Shown: positions 47,939 to 60,600 of the stretch, piece after piece
Layout of the letters: each line of letters begins with the position of its first letter
Numbering within the stretch: the first letter of the stretch is position 1
Assembly (NCBI GenBank): GCA_910589415.1
Contig: OU342638.1
Coordinates: 434,001-498,000, forward strand
DNA length: 64,000 nucleotides
Origin: Malachius bipustulatus
Taxonomy: Eukaryota > Arthropoda > Insecta > Coleoptera > Melyridae
Reading direction: 5' to 3'
Program-made: the position numbers and the translations under genes
The notes under the pieces: generated by a model
The model's input: only the letters and a program-made list of their open reading frames with translations
Database searches by the model: none
What the model was told of the DNA's origin: nothing

Positions 47939-50903
47939 AACGGAGATCGCGACGCTAGCGGCCATTGGTGGGCCGCTAACGGTCATTGGTGGGCCGCTAA
48001 CGCAGTCCAAGTGCGTGTCGCTAGCGCAGTTGGCGTGTGGATTCCAGGATTGCATAAAAGTAATAAAAATGTACGCTAGCGGCCATTGGTGGGCCGCTAA
48101 CTCTCATTGGAGGGCCGCTAACGCAGCCCAAGTGCGTGACGCTAGCGTAGTTGGCGTGTGGATTCCATTATTGCATAAAAGTAATAAAAATCAACGGAGA
48201 TCGCGACGCTAGCGGCCATTGGTGGGCCGCTAACGGTCATTGGTGGGCCGCTAACGCAGCCCAAGTGCGTGTCGCTAGCGCAGTTGGCGTGTGGATTCAA
48301 GGATTGCATGAAAGTAATAAAAATGAACGCTAGCAGCCATTTGTGAGCCGCTAGCGGCCATTTGTGAGCCGCTAGCGGCCATTTATGAGCCGCTAACGCA
48401 GAAAAGTGATTGTCGCTAGCGTAGTTGGCGTGTGGATTCTAGGATTGCAAGAAAGTAATAAAAATGAACGGAGATCGCCGCTAGCGGCCATTGGTGGGCC
48501 GCTAACGGTCATTGGTGGGCCGCTAACGCAGCCCAAGTGCGTGTCGCTAGCGCAGTTGGCGTGTGGATTCCAGGATTGCATAAAAGTAATAAAAATGTAC
48601 GCTAGCGGCCATTGGTGGGCCGCTAACTGTCATTGGAGGGCCGCTAACGCAGCCTAAGTGCGTGTCGCTAGCGTAGTTGGCGTGTGGATTCCAGGTTTGC
48701 ATAAAAGTAATAAAAATTAACGCTAGCGGCCATTGGTAAGCCGCTAACGGTCATTGGTGGGCCGCTAACGCAGCAAAGTGAGTATCGCTAGCGCAGTTGG
48801 CGTGTGGATTCCAGGATTGCAAGAAAGTAATAAAAATGAACGGAGATCGCGACGCTAGCTGCCATTGGTGAGCCGCTAACGCAGCCCAAGTGCGTGACGC
48901 AAGCGCAGTTGGCGTGTGGTTTCCAGGATTGCAAGAAAGTAATAAAAATGAACGGAGATCGCGACGCTAGCGGCCATTGGTGGGCCGCTAACGGTCATTG
49001 GTGGGCCGCTAACGCAGCCCAAGTGCGTTTCGCTAGCGCAGTTGGCGTGTGGATTACAGGATTGCATAAAAGTAATAAAAATGAACGGAGATCGCGACGC
49101 TAGCGGCCATTGGTGGGCCGCTAACGGTCATTGGTGGGCCGCTAACGCAGCCCAAGTGCGTGTCGCTAGCGCAGTTGGCGTGTGGATTCCAGGATTGCAT
49201 AAAAGTAATAAAAATGTACGCTAGCGGCCATTGGTGGGCCGCTAACTGTCATTGGAGGGCCGCTAACGCAGCCCAAGTGCGTGTCGCTAGCGCAGTTGGC
49301 GTGTGGATTCAAGTATTGCATGAAAGTAATAAAAATGAACGCTAGCGGCCATTTGTGAGCCGCTAGCGGCCATTTGTGAGCCGCTAGCGACCATTTATGA
49401 GCCCCTAACGCAGAAAAGTGAGTGTCGCTAGCGCAGTTGGCGTGTGGATTACAGGATTGCATAAAAGTAATAAAAATGAACGAAGATCGCGACGCTAGCG
49501 GCCATTGGTGGGCCGCTAACGGTCATTGGTGGGCCGCTAACGCAGTTTAAGTGCGTGTCGCTAGCGCAGTTGGCGTGTGGATTCCAGGATTGCATAAAAG
49601 TAATAAAAATGTACGCTAGCGGCCATTGGTGGGCCACTAACTGTCATTGGAGGGCCGCTAACGCAGCCCAAGTGCGTGACGCTAGCGCAGTTGGCGTGTG
49701 GATTCCATTATTGCATAAATGTAATAAAAATCAACGGAGATCGCGACGCTAGCGGCCATTGGTGGGCCGCTAACGGTCATTGGTGGGCCGCTAACGCAGC
49801 CCAAGTGCGTGTCGCTAGCGCAGTTGGTGTGTGGATTCAAGGATTGCATGAAAGTAATAAAAATGAACGCTAGTGATCATTTCTGAGCCGCTAGCGGCCA
49901 TTTGTGAGCCGCTAGCGGCCATTTATGAGCCGCTAACGCAGAAAAGTGAGTGTCGCTAGCGTAGTTGGCGTGTGGATTCTAGGATTGCAAGACAGTAATA
50001 AAAATGAACGGAGATCGCGACGCTAGCGGCCATTGGTGGGCCGCTAACGGTCATTGGTGGGCCGCTAACGCAGCCCAAGTGCGTGTCGCTAGCGCAGTTG
50101 GCGTGTGGATTCCAGGATTGCATCAAAGTAATAAAAATGAACGGAGATCGCGACGCTAGCGGCCATTGGTGGGCCGCTAACGGTCATTGGTGGTTCGCTA
50201 ACGCAGCCCAAGTGCGTGTCGCTAGCGCAGTTGGCGTGTGGATTTCACGATTGCTTAAAAGTAATAAGAATGAACGGAGTTCGCGACGCTAGCGGCCAGT
50301 GGTGGGCCGCTAACGGTCATTGGTGGGCCGCTAACGCAGCCCAAGTGCGTGTCGCTAGCGCAGTTTGCGTGTGGATTCAAGGATTGCATGAAAGTAATAA
50401 AAATGAACGCTAGCAGCCTTTTGTGAGCCGCTAGCGGCCATTTGTGAGCCGCTACCGGCCATTTATGAGCCGCTAACGCAGAAAAGTGAGTGTCGCTAGC
50501 GTAGTTGGCGTGTGGATTCTAGGATTGCAAGAAAGTAATAAAAATGAACGGAGATCGCGACGCTAGCGGCCATTGGTGGGCCGCTAACGGTCATTGGTGG
50601 GCCGCTAACGCAGCCCAAGTGCGTGTCGCTAGCGCAGTTGGCGTGTGGATTCCAGGATTGCATAAAAGTAATAAAAATGTACGCTAGCGGCCATTGGTGG
50701 GCCGCTAACTGTCATTGGAGGGCCGCTAACGCAGCCCAAGTGCGTGTCGCTAGCGTAGTTGGCGTGTGGATTCCAGGTTTGCATAAAAGTAATAAAAATT
50801 AACGCTAGCGGCCATTGGTAAGCCGCTAACGGTCATTGGTGGGCCGCTAACGCAGCAAAGTGAGTATCGCTAGCGCAGTTGGCGTGTGGATTCCAGGATT
50901 GCA
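47939..50903 (+). repeat. 3103-bp-period tandem duplication, copy 1
   Basis: These 2965 bp align in register to 51042-54006. Noted differences are few, for example GCAAGACAG at about 49988 versus GCAAGAAAG, and CAAGTGCGTG versus CAAAAGCGTG at about 53180. The short bridge 50904-51041 repeats a monomer type found at the start of the unit. Confidence 0.88.
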
Positions 50904-51041
50904 TAAAAGTAATAAAAATGTACGCTAGCGGCCATTGGTGGGCCGCTAACTCTCATTGGAGGGCCGCTAACGCAGCCCAAGTGCGTGACGCTAGCGTAGT
51001 TGGCGTGTGGATTCCATTATTGCATAAAAGTAATAAAAATC

Positions 51042-54006
51042 AACGGAGATCGCGACGCTAGCGGCCATTGGTGGGCCGCTAACGGTCATTGGTGGGCCGC
51101 TAACGCAGTCCAAGTGCGTGTCGCTAGCGCAGTTGGCGTGTGGATTCCAGGATTGCATAAAAGTAATAAAAATGTACGCTAGCGGCCATTGGTGGGCCGC
51201 TAACTCTCATTGGAGGGCCGCTAACGCAGCCCAAGTGCGTGACGCTAGCGTAGTTGGCGTGTGGATTCCATTATTGCATAAAAGTAATAAAAATCAACGG
51301 AGATCGCGACGCTAGCGGCCATTGGTGGGCCGCTAACGGTCATTGGTGGGCCGCTAACGCAGCCCAAGTGCGTGTCGCTAGCGCAGTTGGCGTGTGGATT
51401 CAAGGATTGCATGAAAGTAATAAAAATGAACGCTAGCAGCCATTTGTGAGCCGCTAGCGGCCATTTGTGAGCCGCTAGCGGCCATTTATGAGCCGCTAAC
51501 GCAGAAAAGTGATTGTCGCTAGCGTAGTTGGCGTGTGGATTCTAGGATTGCAAGAAAGTAATAAAAATGAACGGAGATCGCCGCTAGCGGCCATTGGTGG
51601 GCCGCTAACGGTCATTGGTGGGCCGCTAACGCAGCCCAAGTGCGTGTCGCTAGCGCAGTTGGCGTGTGGATTCCAGGATTGCATAAAAGTAATAAAAATG
51701 TACGCTAGCGGCCATTGGTGGGCCGCTAACTGTCATTGGAGGGCCGCTAACGCAGCCTAAGTGCGTGTCGCTAGCGTAGTTGGCGTGTGGATTCCAGGTT
51801 TGCATAAAAGTAATAAAAATTAACGCTAGCGGCCATTGGTAAGCCGCTAACGGTCATTGGTGGGCCGCTAACGCAGCAAAGTGAGTATCGCTAGCGCAGT
51901 TGGCGTGTGGATTCCAGGATTGCAAGAAAGTAATAAAAATGAACGGAGATCGCGACGCTAGCTGCCATTGGTGAGCCGCTAACGCAGCCCAAGTGCGTGA
52001 CGCAAGCGCAGTTGGCGTGTGGTTTCCAGGATTGCAAGAAAGTAATAAAAATGAACGGAGATCGCGACGCTAGCGGCCATTGGTGGGCCGCTAACGGTCA
52101 TTGGTGGGCCGCTAACACAGCCCAAGTGCGTTTCGCTAGCGCAGTTGGCGTGTGGATTACAGGATTGCATAAAAGTAATAAAAATGAACGGAGATCGCGA
52201 CGCTAGCGGCCATTGGTGGGCCGCTAACGGTCATTGGTGGGCCGCTAACGCAGCCCAAGTGCGTGTCGCTAGCGCAGTTGGCGTGTGGATTCCAGGATTG
52301 CATAAAAGTAATAAAAATGTACGCTAGCGGCCATTGGTGGGCCGCTAACTGTCATTGGAGGGCCGCTAACGCAGCCCAAGTGCGTGTCGCTAGCGCAGTT
52401 GGCGTGTGGATTCAAGTATTGCATGAAAGTAATAAAAATGAACGCTAGCGGCCATTTGTGAGCCGCTAGCGGCCATTTGTGAGCCGCTAGCGACCATTTA
52501 TGAGCCCCTAACGCAGAAAAGTGAGTGTCGCTAGCGCAGTTGGCGTGTGGATTACAGGATTGCATAAAAGTAATAAAAATGAACGAAGATCGCGACGCTA
52601 GCGGCCATTGGTGGGCCGCTAACGGTCATTGGTGGGCCGCTAACGCAGTTTAAGTGCGTGTCGCTAGCGCAGTTGGCGTGTGGATTCCAGGATTGCATAA
52701 AAGTAATAAAAATGTACGCTAGCGGCCATTGGTGGGCCACTAACTGTCATTGGAGGGCCGCTAACGCAGCCCAAGTGCGTGACGCTAGCGCAGTTGGCGT
52801 GTGGATTCCATTATTGCATAAATGTAATAAAAATCAACGGAGATCGCGACGCTAGCGGCCATTGGTGGGCCGCTAACGGTCATTGGTGGGCCGCTAACGC
52901 AGCCCAAGTGCGTGTCGCTAGCGCAGTTGGTGTGTGGATTCAAGGATTGCATGAAAGTAATAAAAATGAACGCTAGTGATCATTTCTGAGCCGCTAGCGG
53001 CCATTTGTGAGCCGCTAGCGGCCATTTATGAGCCGCTAACGCAGAAAAGTGAGTGTCGCTAGCGTAGTTGGCGTGTGGATTCTAGGATTGCAAGAAAGTA
53101 ATAAAAATGAACGGAGATCGCGACGCTAGCGGCCATTGGTGGGCCGCTAACGGTCATTGGTGGGCCGCTAACGCAGCCCAAAAGCGTGTCGCTAGCGCAG
53201 TTGGCGTGTGGATTCCAGGATTGCATCAAAGTAATAAAAATGAACGGAGATCGCGACGCTAGCGGCCATTGGTGGGCCGCTAACGGTCATTGGTGGTTCG
53301 CTAACGCAGCCCAAGTGCGTGTCGCTAGCGCAGTTGGCGTGTGGATTTCACGATTGCTTAAAAGTAATAAGAATGAACGGAGTTCGCGACGCTAGCGGCC
53401 AGTGGTGGGCCGCTAACGGTCATTGGTGGGCCGCTAACGCAGCCCAAGTGCGTGTCGCTAGCGCAGTTTGCGTGTGGATTCAAGGATTGCATGAAAGTAA
53501 TAAAAATGAACGCTAGCAGCCTTTTGTGAGCCGCTAGCGGCCATTTGTGAGCCGCTACCGGCCATTTATGAGCCGCTAACGCAGAAAAGTGAGTGTCGCT
53601 AGCGTAGTTGGCGTGTGGATTCTAGGATTGCAAGAAAGTAATAAAAATGAACGGAGATCGCGACGCTAGCGGCCATTGGTGGGCCGCTAACGGTCATTGG
53701 TGGGCCGCTAACGCAGCCCAAGTGCGTGTCGCTAGCGCAGTTGGCGTGTGGATTCCAGGATTGCATAAAAGTAATAAAAATGTACGCTAGCGGCCATTGG
53801 TGGGCCGCTAACTGTCATTGGAGGGCCGCTAACGCAGCCCAAGTGCGTGTCGCTAGCGTAGTTGGCGTGTGGATTCCAGGTTTGCATAAAAGTAATAAAA
53901 ATTAACGCTAGCGGCCATTGGTAAGCCGCTAACGGTCATTGGTGGGCCGCTAACGCAGCAAAGTGAGTATCGCTAGCGCAGTTGGCGTGTGGATTCCAGG
54001 ATTGCA
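51042..54006 (+). repeat. 3103-bp-period tandem duplication, copy 2
   Basis: This is the second copy of 47939-50903, ending where GGATTGCATAAAAG in the first copy becomes GGATTGCAAGAAAG here. It overlaps the 12.6-kb-period repeat, so events in this domain are nested. Confidence 0.88.
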
Positions 54007-57000
54007 AGAAAGTAATAAAAATGAACGGAGATCGCGACGCTACCGGCCATTGGTGGGCCGCTAACGGTCATTGGTGGGCCGCTAACGCAGCCCAAGTGCG
54101 TGACGCAAGCGCAGTTAGCGTGTGGATTCCATTATTGCATAAAAGTAATAAAAATCAAAGGAGATCGCGACGCTAGCGGCCATTGGTGGGCCGCTAACGG
54201 TCATTGGTGGGCCGCTAACGCAGCCCAAGTGCGTGTCGCTAGCGCAGTTGGTGTGTGGATTCAAAGATTGCATTAAAGTAATAAAAATGAACGCTAGCGG
54301 CCATTTGTGAGCCGCTAGCGACCATTTATGAGCCGCTAACGCATAAAAGTGAGTGTCGCTAGCGCAGTTGGCGTGTGGATTACAGGATTGCATAAAAGTA
54401 ATAAAAATGAACGGAGATCGCGACGCTAGCGGCCATTGGTGGGCCGCTAACGGTCATTGGTGGGCCGCTAACGCAGCCCAAGTGCGTGTCGCTAGCGCAG
54501 TTGGCGTGTGGATTCCAGGATTGCATAAAAGTAATAAAAATGTACGCGCGCGGCCATTGGTGGGCCGCTAACTGTCATTGGAGGGCCGCTAACGCAGCCC
54601 AAGTGCGTGTCGCTAGCGCAGTTGGCGTGTGGATTCAAGGATTGCATGAAAGTAATAAAAATGAACGCTAGCGGCCATTTGTGAGCCGCTAGCGACCATT
54701 TATGAGCCCCTAACGCAGAAAAGTGAGTGTCGCTAGCGCAGTTGGCGTGTGGATTACAGGATTGCATAAAAGTAATAAAAATGAACGGAGATCGCGACGC
54801 TAGCGGCCATTGGTGGGCCGCTAACGGTCATTGGTGGGCCGCTAACGCAGTCCAAGTGCGTGTCGCTAGCGCAGTTGGCGTGTGGATTCTAGGATTGCAT
54901 AAAAGTAATAAAAATGTACGCTAGCGGCCATTGGTGGGCCGCTAACTGTCATTGGAGGGCCGCTAACGCAGCCCAAGTGCGTGACGCTAGCGCAGTTGGC
55001 GTGTGGATTCCATTATTGCATAAAAGTAATAAAAATCAACGGAGATCGCGACGCTAGCGGCCATTGGTGGGCCGCTAACGGTCATTGGTGGGCCGCTAAC
55101 GCAGCCCAAGTGCGTGTCGCTAGCGCAGTTGGCGTGTGGATTCAAGGATTGCATGAAAGTAATAAAAATGAACGCTAGCAGCCATTTGTGAGCCGCTAGC
55201 GGCCATTTGTGAGCCGCTAGCGGCCATTTATGAGCCGCTAACGCAGAAAAGTGAGTGTCGCTAGCGTAGTTGGCGTGTGGATTCTAGGATTGCAAGAAAG
55301 TAATAAAAATGAACGGAGATCGCGACGCTAGCGGCCATTGGTGGACCGCTAACGGTCATTGGTGGGCCGCTAACGCAGCCCAAGTGCGTGTCGCTAGCGC
55401 AGTTGGCGTGTGGATTCCAGGATTGCATAAAAGTAATAAAAATGTACGCTAGCGGCCATTGGTGGGCCGCTAACTGTCATTGGAGGGCCGCTAACGCAGC
55501 CCAAGTGCGTGTCGCTAGCGTAGTTGGCGTGTGGATTCCAGGTTTGCATAAAAGTAATAAAAATTAACGCTAGCGGCCATTGGTAAGCCGCTAACGGTCA
55601 TTGGTGGGCCGCTAACGCAGCAAAGTGAGTATCGCTAGCGCAGTTGGCGTGTGGATTCCAGGATTGCAAGAAATTAATAAAAATGAACGGAGATCGCGAC
55701 GCTAGCGGCCATTGGTGGGCCGCTAACGGTCATTGGTGGGCCGCTAACGCAGCCCAAGTGCGTGACGCAAGCGCAGTTAGCGTGTGGATTCCATTATTGC
55801 ATAAAAGTAATAAAAATCAAAGGAGATCGCGACGCTAGCGGCCATTGGTGGGCCGCTAACGGTCATTGGTGGGCCGCTAACGCAGCCCAAGTGCGTGTCG
55901 CTAGCGCAGTTGGTGTGTGGATTCAAAGATTGCATTAAAGTAATAAAAATGAACGCTAGCGGCCATTTGTGAGCCGCTAGCGACCATTTATGAGCCGCTA
56001 ACGCATAAAAGTGAGTGTCGCTAGCGCAGTTGGCGTGTGGATTACAGGATTGCATAAAAGTAATAAAAATGAACGGAGATCGCGACGCTAGCGGCCATTG
56101 GTGGGCCGCTAACGGTCATTGGTGGGCCGCTAACGCAGCCCAAGTGCGTGTCGCTAGCGCAGTTGGCGTGTGGATTCCAGGATTGCATAAAAGTAATAAA
56201 AATGTACGCGCGCGGCCATTGGTGGGCCGCTAACTGTCATTGGAGGGCCGCTAACGCAGCCCAAGTGCGTGTCGCTAGCGCAGTTGGCGTGTGGATTCAA
56301 GGATTGCATGAAAGTAATAAAAATGAACGCTAGCGGCCATTTGTGAGCCGCTAGCGGCCATTTGTGAGCCGCTAGCGACCATTTATGAGCCCCTAACGCA
56401 GAAAAGTGAGTGTCGCTAGCGCAGTTGGCGTGTGGATTACAGGATTGCATAAAAGTAATAAAAATGAACGGAGATCGCGACGCTAGCGGCCATTGGTGGG
56501 CCGCTAACGGTCATTGGTGGGCCGCTAACGCAGTCCAAGTGCGTGTCGCTAGCGCAGTTGGCGTGTAAATTCCAGGATTGCATAAAAGTAATAAAAATGT
56601 ACGCTAGCGGCCATTGGTGGGCCGCTAACTGTCATTGGAGGGCCGCTAACGCAGCCCAAGTGCGTGACGCTAGCGCAGTTGGCGTGTGGATTCCATTATT
56701 GCATAAAAGTAATAAAAATCAACGGAGATCGCGACGCAAGCGTCCATTGGTGGGCCGCTAACGGTCATTGGTGGGCCGCTAACGCAGCCCAAGTGCGTGT
56801 CGCTAGCGCAGTTGGCGTGTGGATTCAAGGATTGCATGAAAGTAATAAAAATGAACGCTAGCAGCCATTTGTGAGCCGCTAGCGGCCATTTGTGAGCCGC
56901 TAGCGGCTATTTATGAGCCGCTAACGCAGAAAAGTGAGTGTCGCTAGCGTAGTTGGCGTGTGGATTCTAGGATTGCAAGAAAGTAATAAAAATGAACGGA

Positions 57001-57689
57001 GATCGCGACGCTAGCGGCCATTGGTGGGCCGCTAACGGTCATTGGTGGGCCGCTAACGCAGCCCAAGTGCGTGTCGCTAGCGCAGTTGGCGTGTGGATTC
57101 CAGGATTGCATAAAAGTAATAAAAATGTACGCTAGCGGCCATTGGTGGGCCGCTAACTGTCATTGGAGGGCCGCTAACGCAGCCCAAGTGCGTGTCGCTA
57201 GCGTAGTTGGCGTGTGGATTCCAGGTTTGCATAAAAGTAATAAAAATTAACGCTAGCGGCCATTGGTAAGACGCTAACGGTCATTGGTGGGCCGCTAACG
57301 CAGCAAAGTGAGTATCGCTAGCGCAGTTGGCGTGTGGATTCCAGGATTGCAAGAAAGTAATAAAAATGAACGGAGATCGCGACGCTAGCTGCCATTGGTG
57401 GGCCGCTAACGGTCATTGGTGGGCCGCTAACGCAGCCCAAGTGCGTGACGCAAGCGCAGTTGGCGTGTGGATTCCAGGATTGCAAGAAAGTAATAAAAAT
57501 GAACGGAGATCGCGACGCTAGCGGCCATTGGTGGGCCGCTAACGGTCATTGGTGGGCCGCTAACGCAGCCCAAGTGCGTTTCGCTAGCGCAGTTGGCGTG
57601 TGGATAACAGGATTGCATAAAAGTAATAAAAATGAACGGAGATCGCGACGCTAGCGGCCATTGGTGGGCCGCTAACGGTCATTGGTGGG
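51582..57689 (+). repeat. Large segmental repeat (12.6-12.7 kb period), copy 2
   Basis: This is the second copy of 38995-44965, overlapping the second unit of the 3103-bp tandem duplication. Boundaries are approximate because the region on either side is also satellite. Confidence 0.84.
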
Positions 57690-60600
57690 CCGCTAACGCA
57701 GCCCAAGTGCGTGTCGCTAGCGCAGTTGGCGTGTGGATTCCAGGATTGCATAAAAGTAATAAAAAAGTACGCTAGCGGCCATTGGTGGGCCGCTAACTGT
57801 CATTGGAGGGCCGCTAACGCAGCCCAAGTGCGTGTCGCTAGCGCAGTTGGCGTGTGGATTCAAGTATTGCATGAAAGTAAATAAAAATGAACGCTAGCGG
57901 CCATTTGTGAGCCGCTAGCGGCTATTTGTGAGCCGCTAGCGACCATTTATGAGCCCCTAACGCAGAAAAGTGAGTGTCGCTAGCGCAGTTGGCGTGTGGA
58001 TTACAGGATTGCATAAAAGTAATAAAAATGAACGGAGATCGCGACGCTAGCGGCCATTGGTGGGCCGCTAACGGTCATTGGTGGGCCGCTAACGCAGTCC
58101 AAGTGCGTGTCGCTAGCGCAGTTGGCGTGTGGATTCCAGGATTGCATAAAAGTAATAAAAATGTACGCTAGCGGCCATTGGTGGGCCGCTAACTGTCATT
58201 GGAGGGCCGCTAACGCAGCCCAAGTGCGTGACGCTAGCGCAGTTGGCGTGTGGATTCCATTATTGCATAAATGTAATAAAAATCAACGGAGATCGCGACG
58301 CTAGCGGCCATTGGTGGGCCGCTAACGGTCATTGGTGGGCCGCTAACGCAGCCCAAGTGCGTGTCGCTAGCGCAGTTGGCGTGTGGATTCAAGGATTGCA
58401 TGAAAGTAATAAAAATGAACGCTAGCAGCCATTTGTGAGCCGCTAGCGGCCATTTATGAGCCGCTAACGCAGAAAAGTGAGTGTCGCTAGCGTAGTTGGC
58501 GTGTGGATTCTAGGATTGCAAGAAAGTAATAAAAATGAACGGAGATCGCGACGCTAGCGGCCATTGGTGGGCCGCTAACGGTCATTGGTGGTTCGCTAAC
58601 GCAGCCCAAGTGCGTGTCGCTAGCGCAGTTGGCGTGTAGATTCCACGATTGCTTAAAAGTAATAAGAATGAACGGAGTTCGCGACGCTAGCGGCCAGTGG
58701 TGGGCCGCTAACGGTCATTGGTGGGCCGCTAACGCAGCCCAAGTGCGTGTCGCTAGCGCAGTTTGCGTGTGGATTCAAGGATTGCATGAAAGTAATAAAA
58801 ATGAACGCTAGCAGCCTTTTGTGAGCCGCTAGCGGCCATTTGTGAGCCGCTACCGGCCATTTATGAGCCGCTAACGCAGAAAAGTGAGTGTCGCTAGCGT
58901 AGTTGGCGTGTGGATTCTAGGATTGCAAGAAAGTAATAAAAATGAACGGAGATCGCGACGCTAGCGGCCATTGGTGGGCCGCTAACGGTCATTGGTGGGC
59001 CGCTAACGCAGCCCAAGTGCGTGTCGCTAGCGCAGTTGGCGTGTGGATTCCAGGATTGCATAAAAGTAATAAAAATGTACGCTAGCGGCCATTGGTGGGC
59101 CGCTAACTGTCATTGGAGGGCCGCTAACGCAGCCCAAGTGCGTGTCGCTAGCGTAGTTGGCGTGTGGATTCCAGGTTTGCATAAAAGTAATAAAAATTAA
59201 CGCTAGCGGCCATTGGTAAGCCGCTAACGGTCATTGGTGGGCCGCTAACGCAGCAAAGTGAGTATCGCTAGCGCAGTTGGCGTGTGGATTCCAGGATTGC
59301 AAGAAAGTAATAAAAATGAACGGAGATCGCGACGCTACCGGCCATTGGTGGGCCGCTAACGGTCATTGGTGGGCCGCTAACGCAGCCCAAGTGCGTGACG
59401 CAAGCGCAGTTAGCGTGTGGATTCCATGATTGCATAAAAGTAATAAAAATCAAAGGAGATCGCGACGCTAGCGGCCATTGGTGGGCCGCTAACGGTCATT
59501 GGTGGGCCGCTAACGCAGCCCAAGTGCGTGTCGCTAGCGCAGTTGGTGTGTGGATTCAAAGATTGCATTAAAGTAATAAAAATGAACGCTAGCGGCCATT
59601 TGTGAGCCGCTAGCGACCATTTATGAGCCGCTAACGCATAAAAGTGAGTGTCGCTAGCGCAGTTGGCGTGTGGATTACAGGATTGCATAAAAGTAATAAA
59701 AATGAACGGAGATCGCGACGCTAGCGGCCATTGGTGGGCCGCTAACGGTCATTGGTGGGCCGCTAACGCAGCCCAAGTGCGTGTCGCTAGCGCAGTTGGC
59801 GTGTGGATTCCAGGATTGCATAAAAGTAATAAAAATGTACGCGCGCGGCCATTGGTGGGCCGCTAACTGTCATTGGAGGGCCGCTAACGCAGCCCAAGTG
59901 CGTGTCGCTAGCGCAGTTGGCGTGTGGATTCAAGGATTGCATGAAAGTAATAAAAATGAACGCTAGCGGCCATTTGTGAGCCGCTAGCGACCATTTATGA
60001 GCCCCTAACGCAGAAAAGTGAGTGTCGCTAGCGCAGTTGGCGTGTGGATTACAGGATTGCATAAAAGTAATAAAAATGAACGGAGATCGCGACGCTAGCG
60101 GCCATTGGTGGGCCGCTAACGGTCATTGGTGGGCCGCTAACGCAGTCCAAGTGCGTGTCGCTAGCGCAGTTGGCGTGTGGATTCCAGGATTGCAAGAAAG
60201 TAATAAAAATGAACGGAGATCGCGACGCTAGCGGCCATTGGTGGGCCGCTAACGGTCATTGGTGGGCCGCTAACGCAGCCCAAGTGCGTGACGCAAGCGC
60301 AGTTGGCGTGTGGATTCCAGGATTGCAAGAAAGTAATAAAAATGAACGGAGATCGCGACGCTAGCGGCCATTGGTGGGCCGCTAACGGTCATTGGTGGGC
60401 CGCTAACGCAGCCCAAGTGCGTTTCGCTAGCGCAGTTGGCGTGTGGATTACAGGATTGCATAAAAGTAATGAAAATGAACGGAGATCGCGACGCTAGCGG
60501 CCATTGGTGGGCCGCTAACGGTCATTGGTGGGCCGCTAACGCAGCCCAAGTGCGTGTCGCTAGCGCAGTTGGCGTGTGGATTCAAGGATTGCATGAAAGT

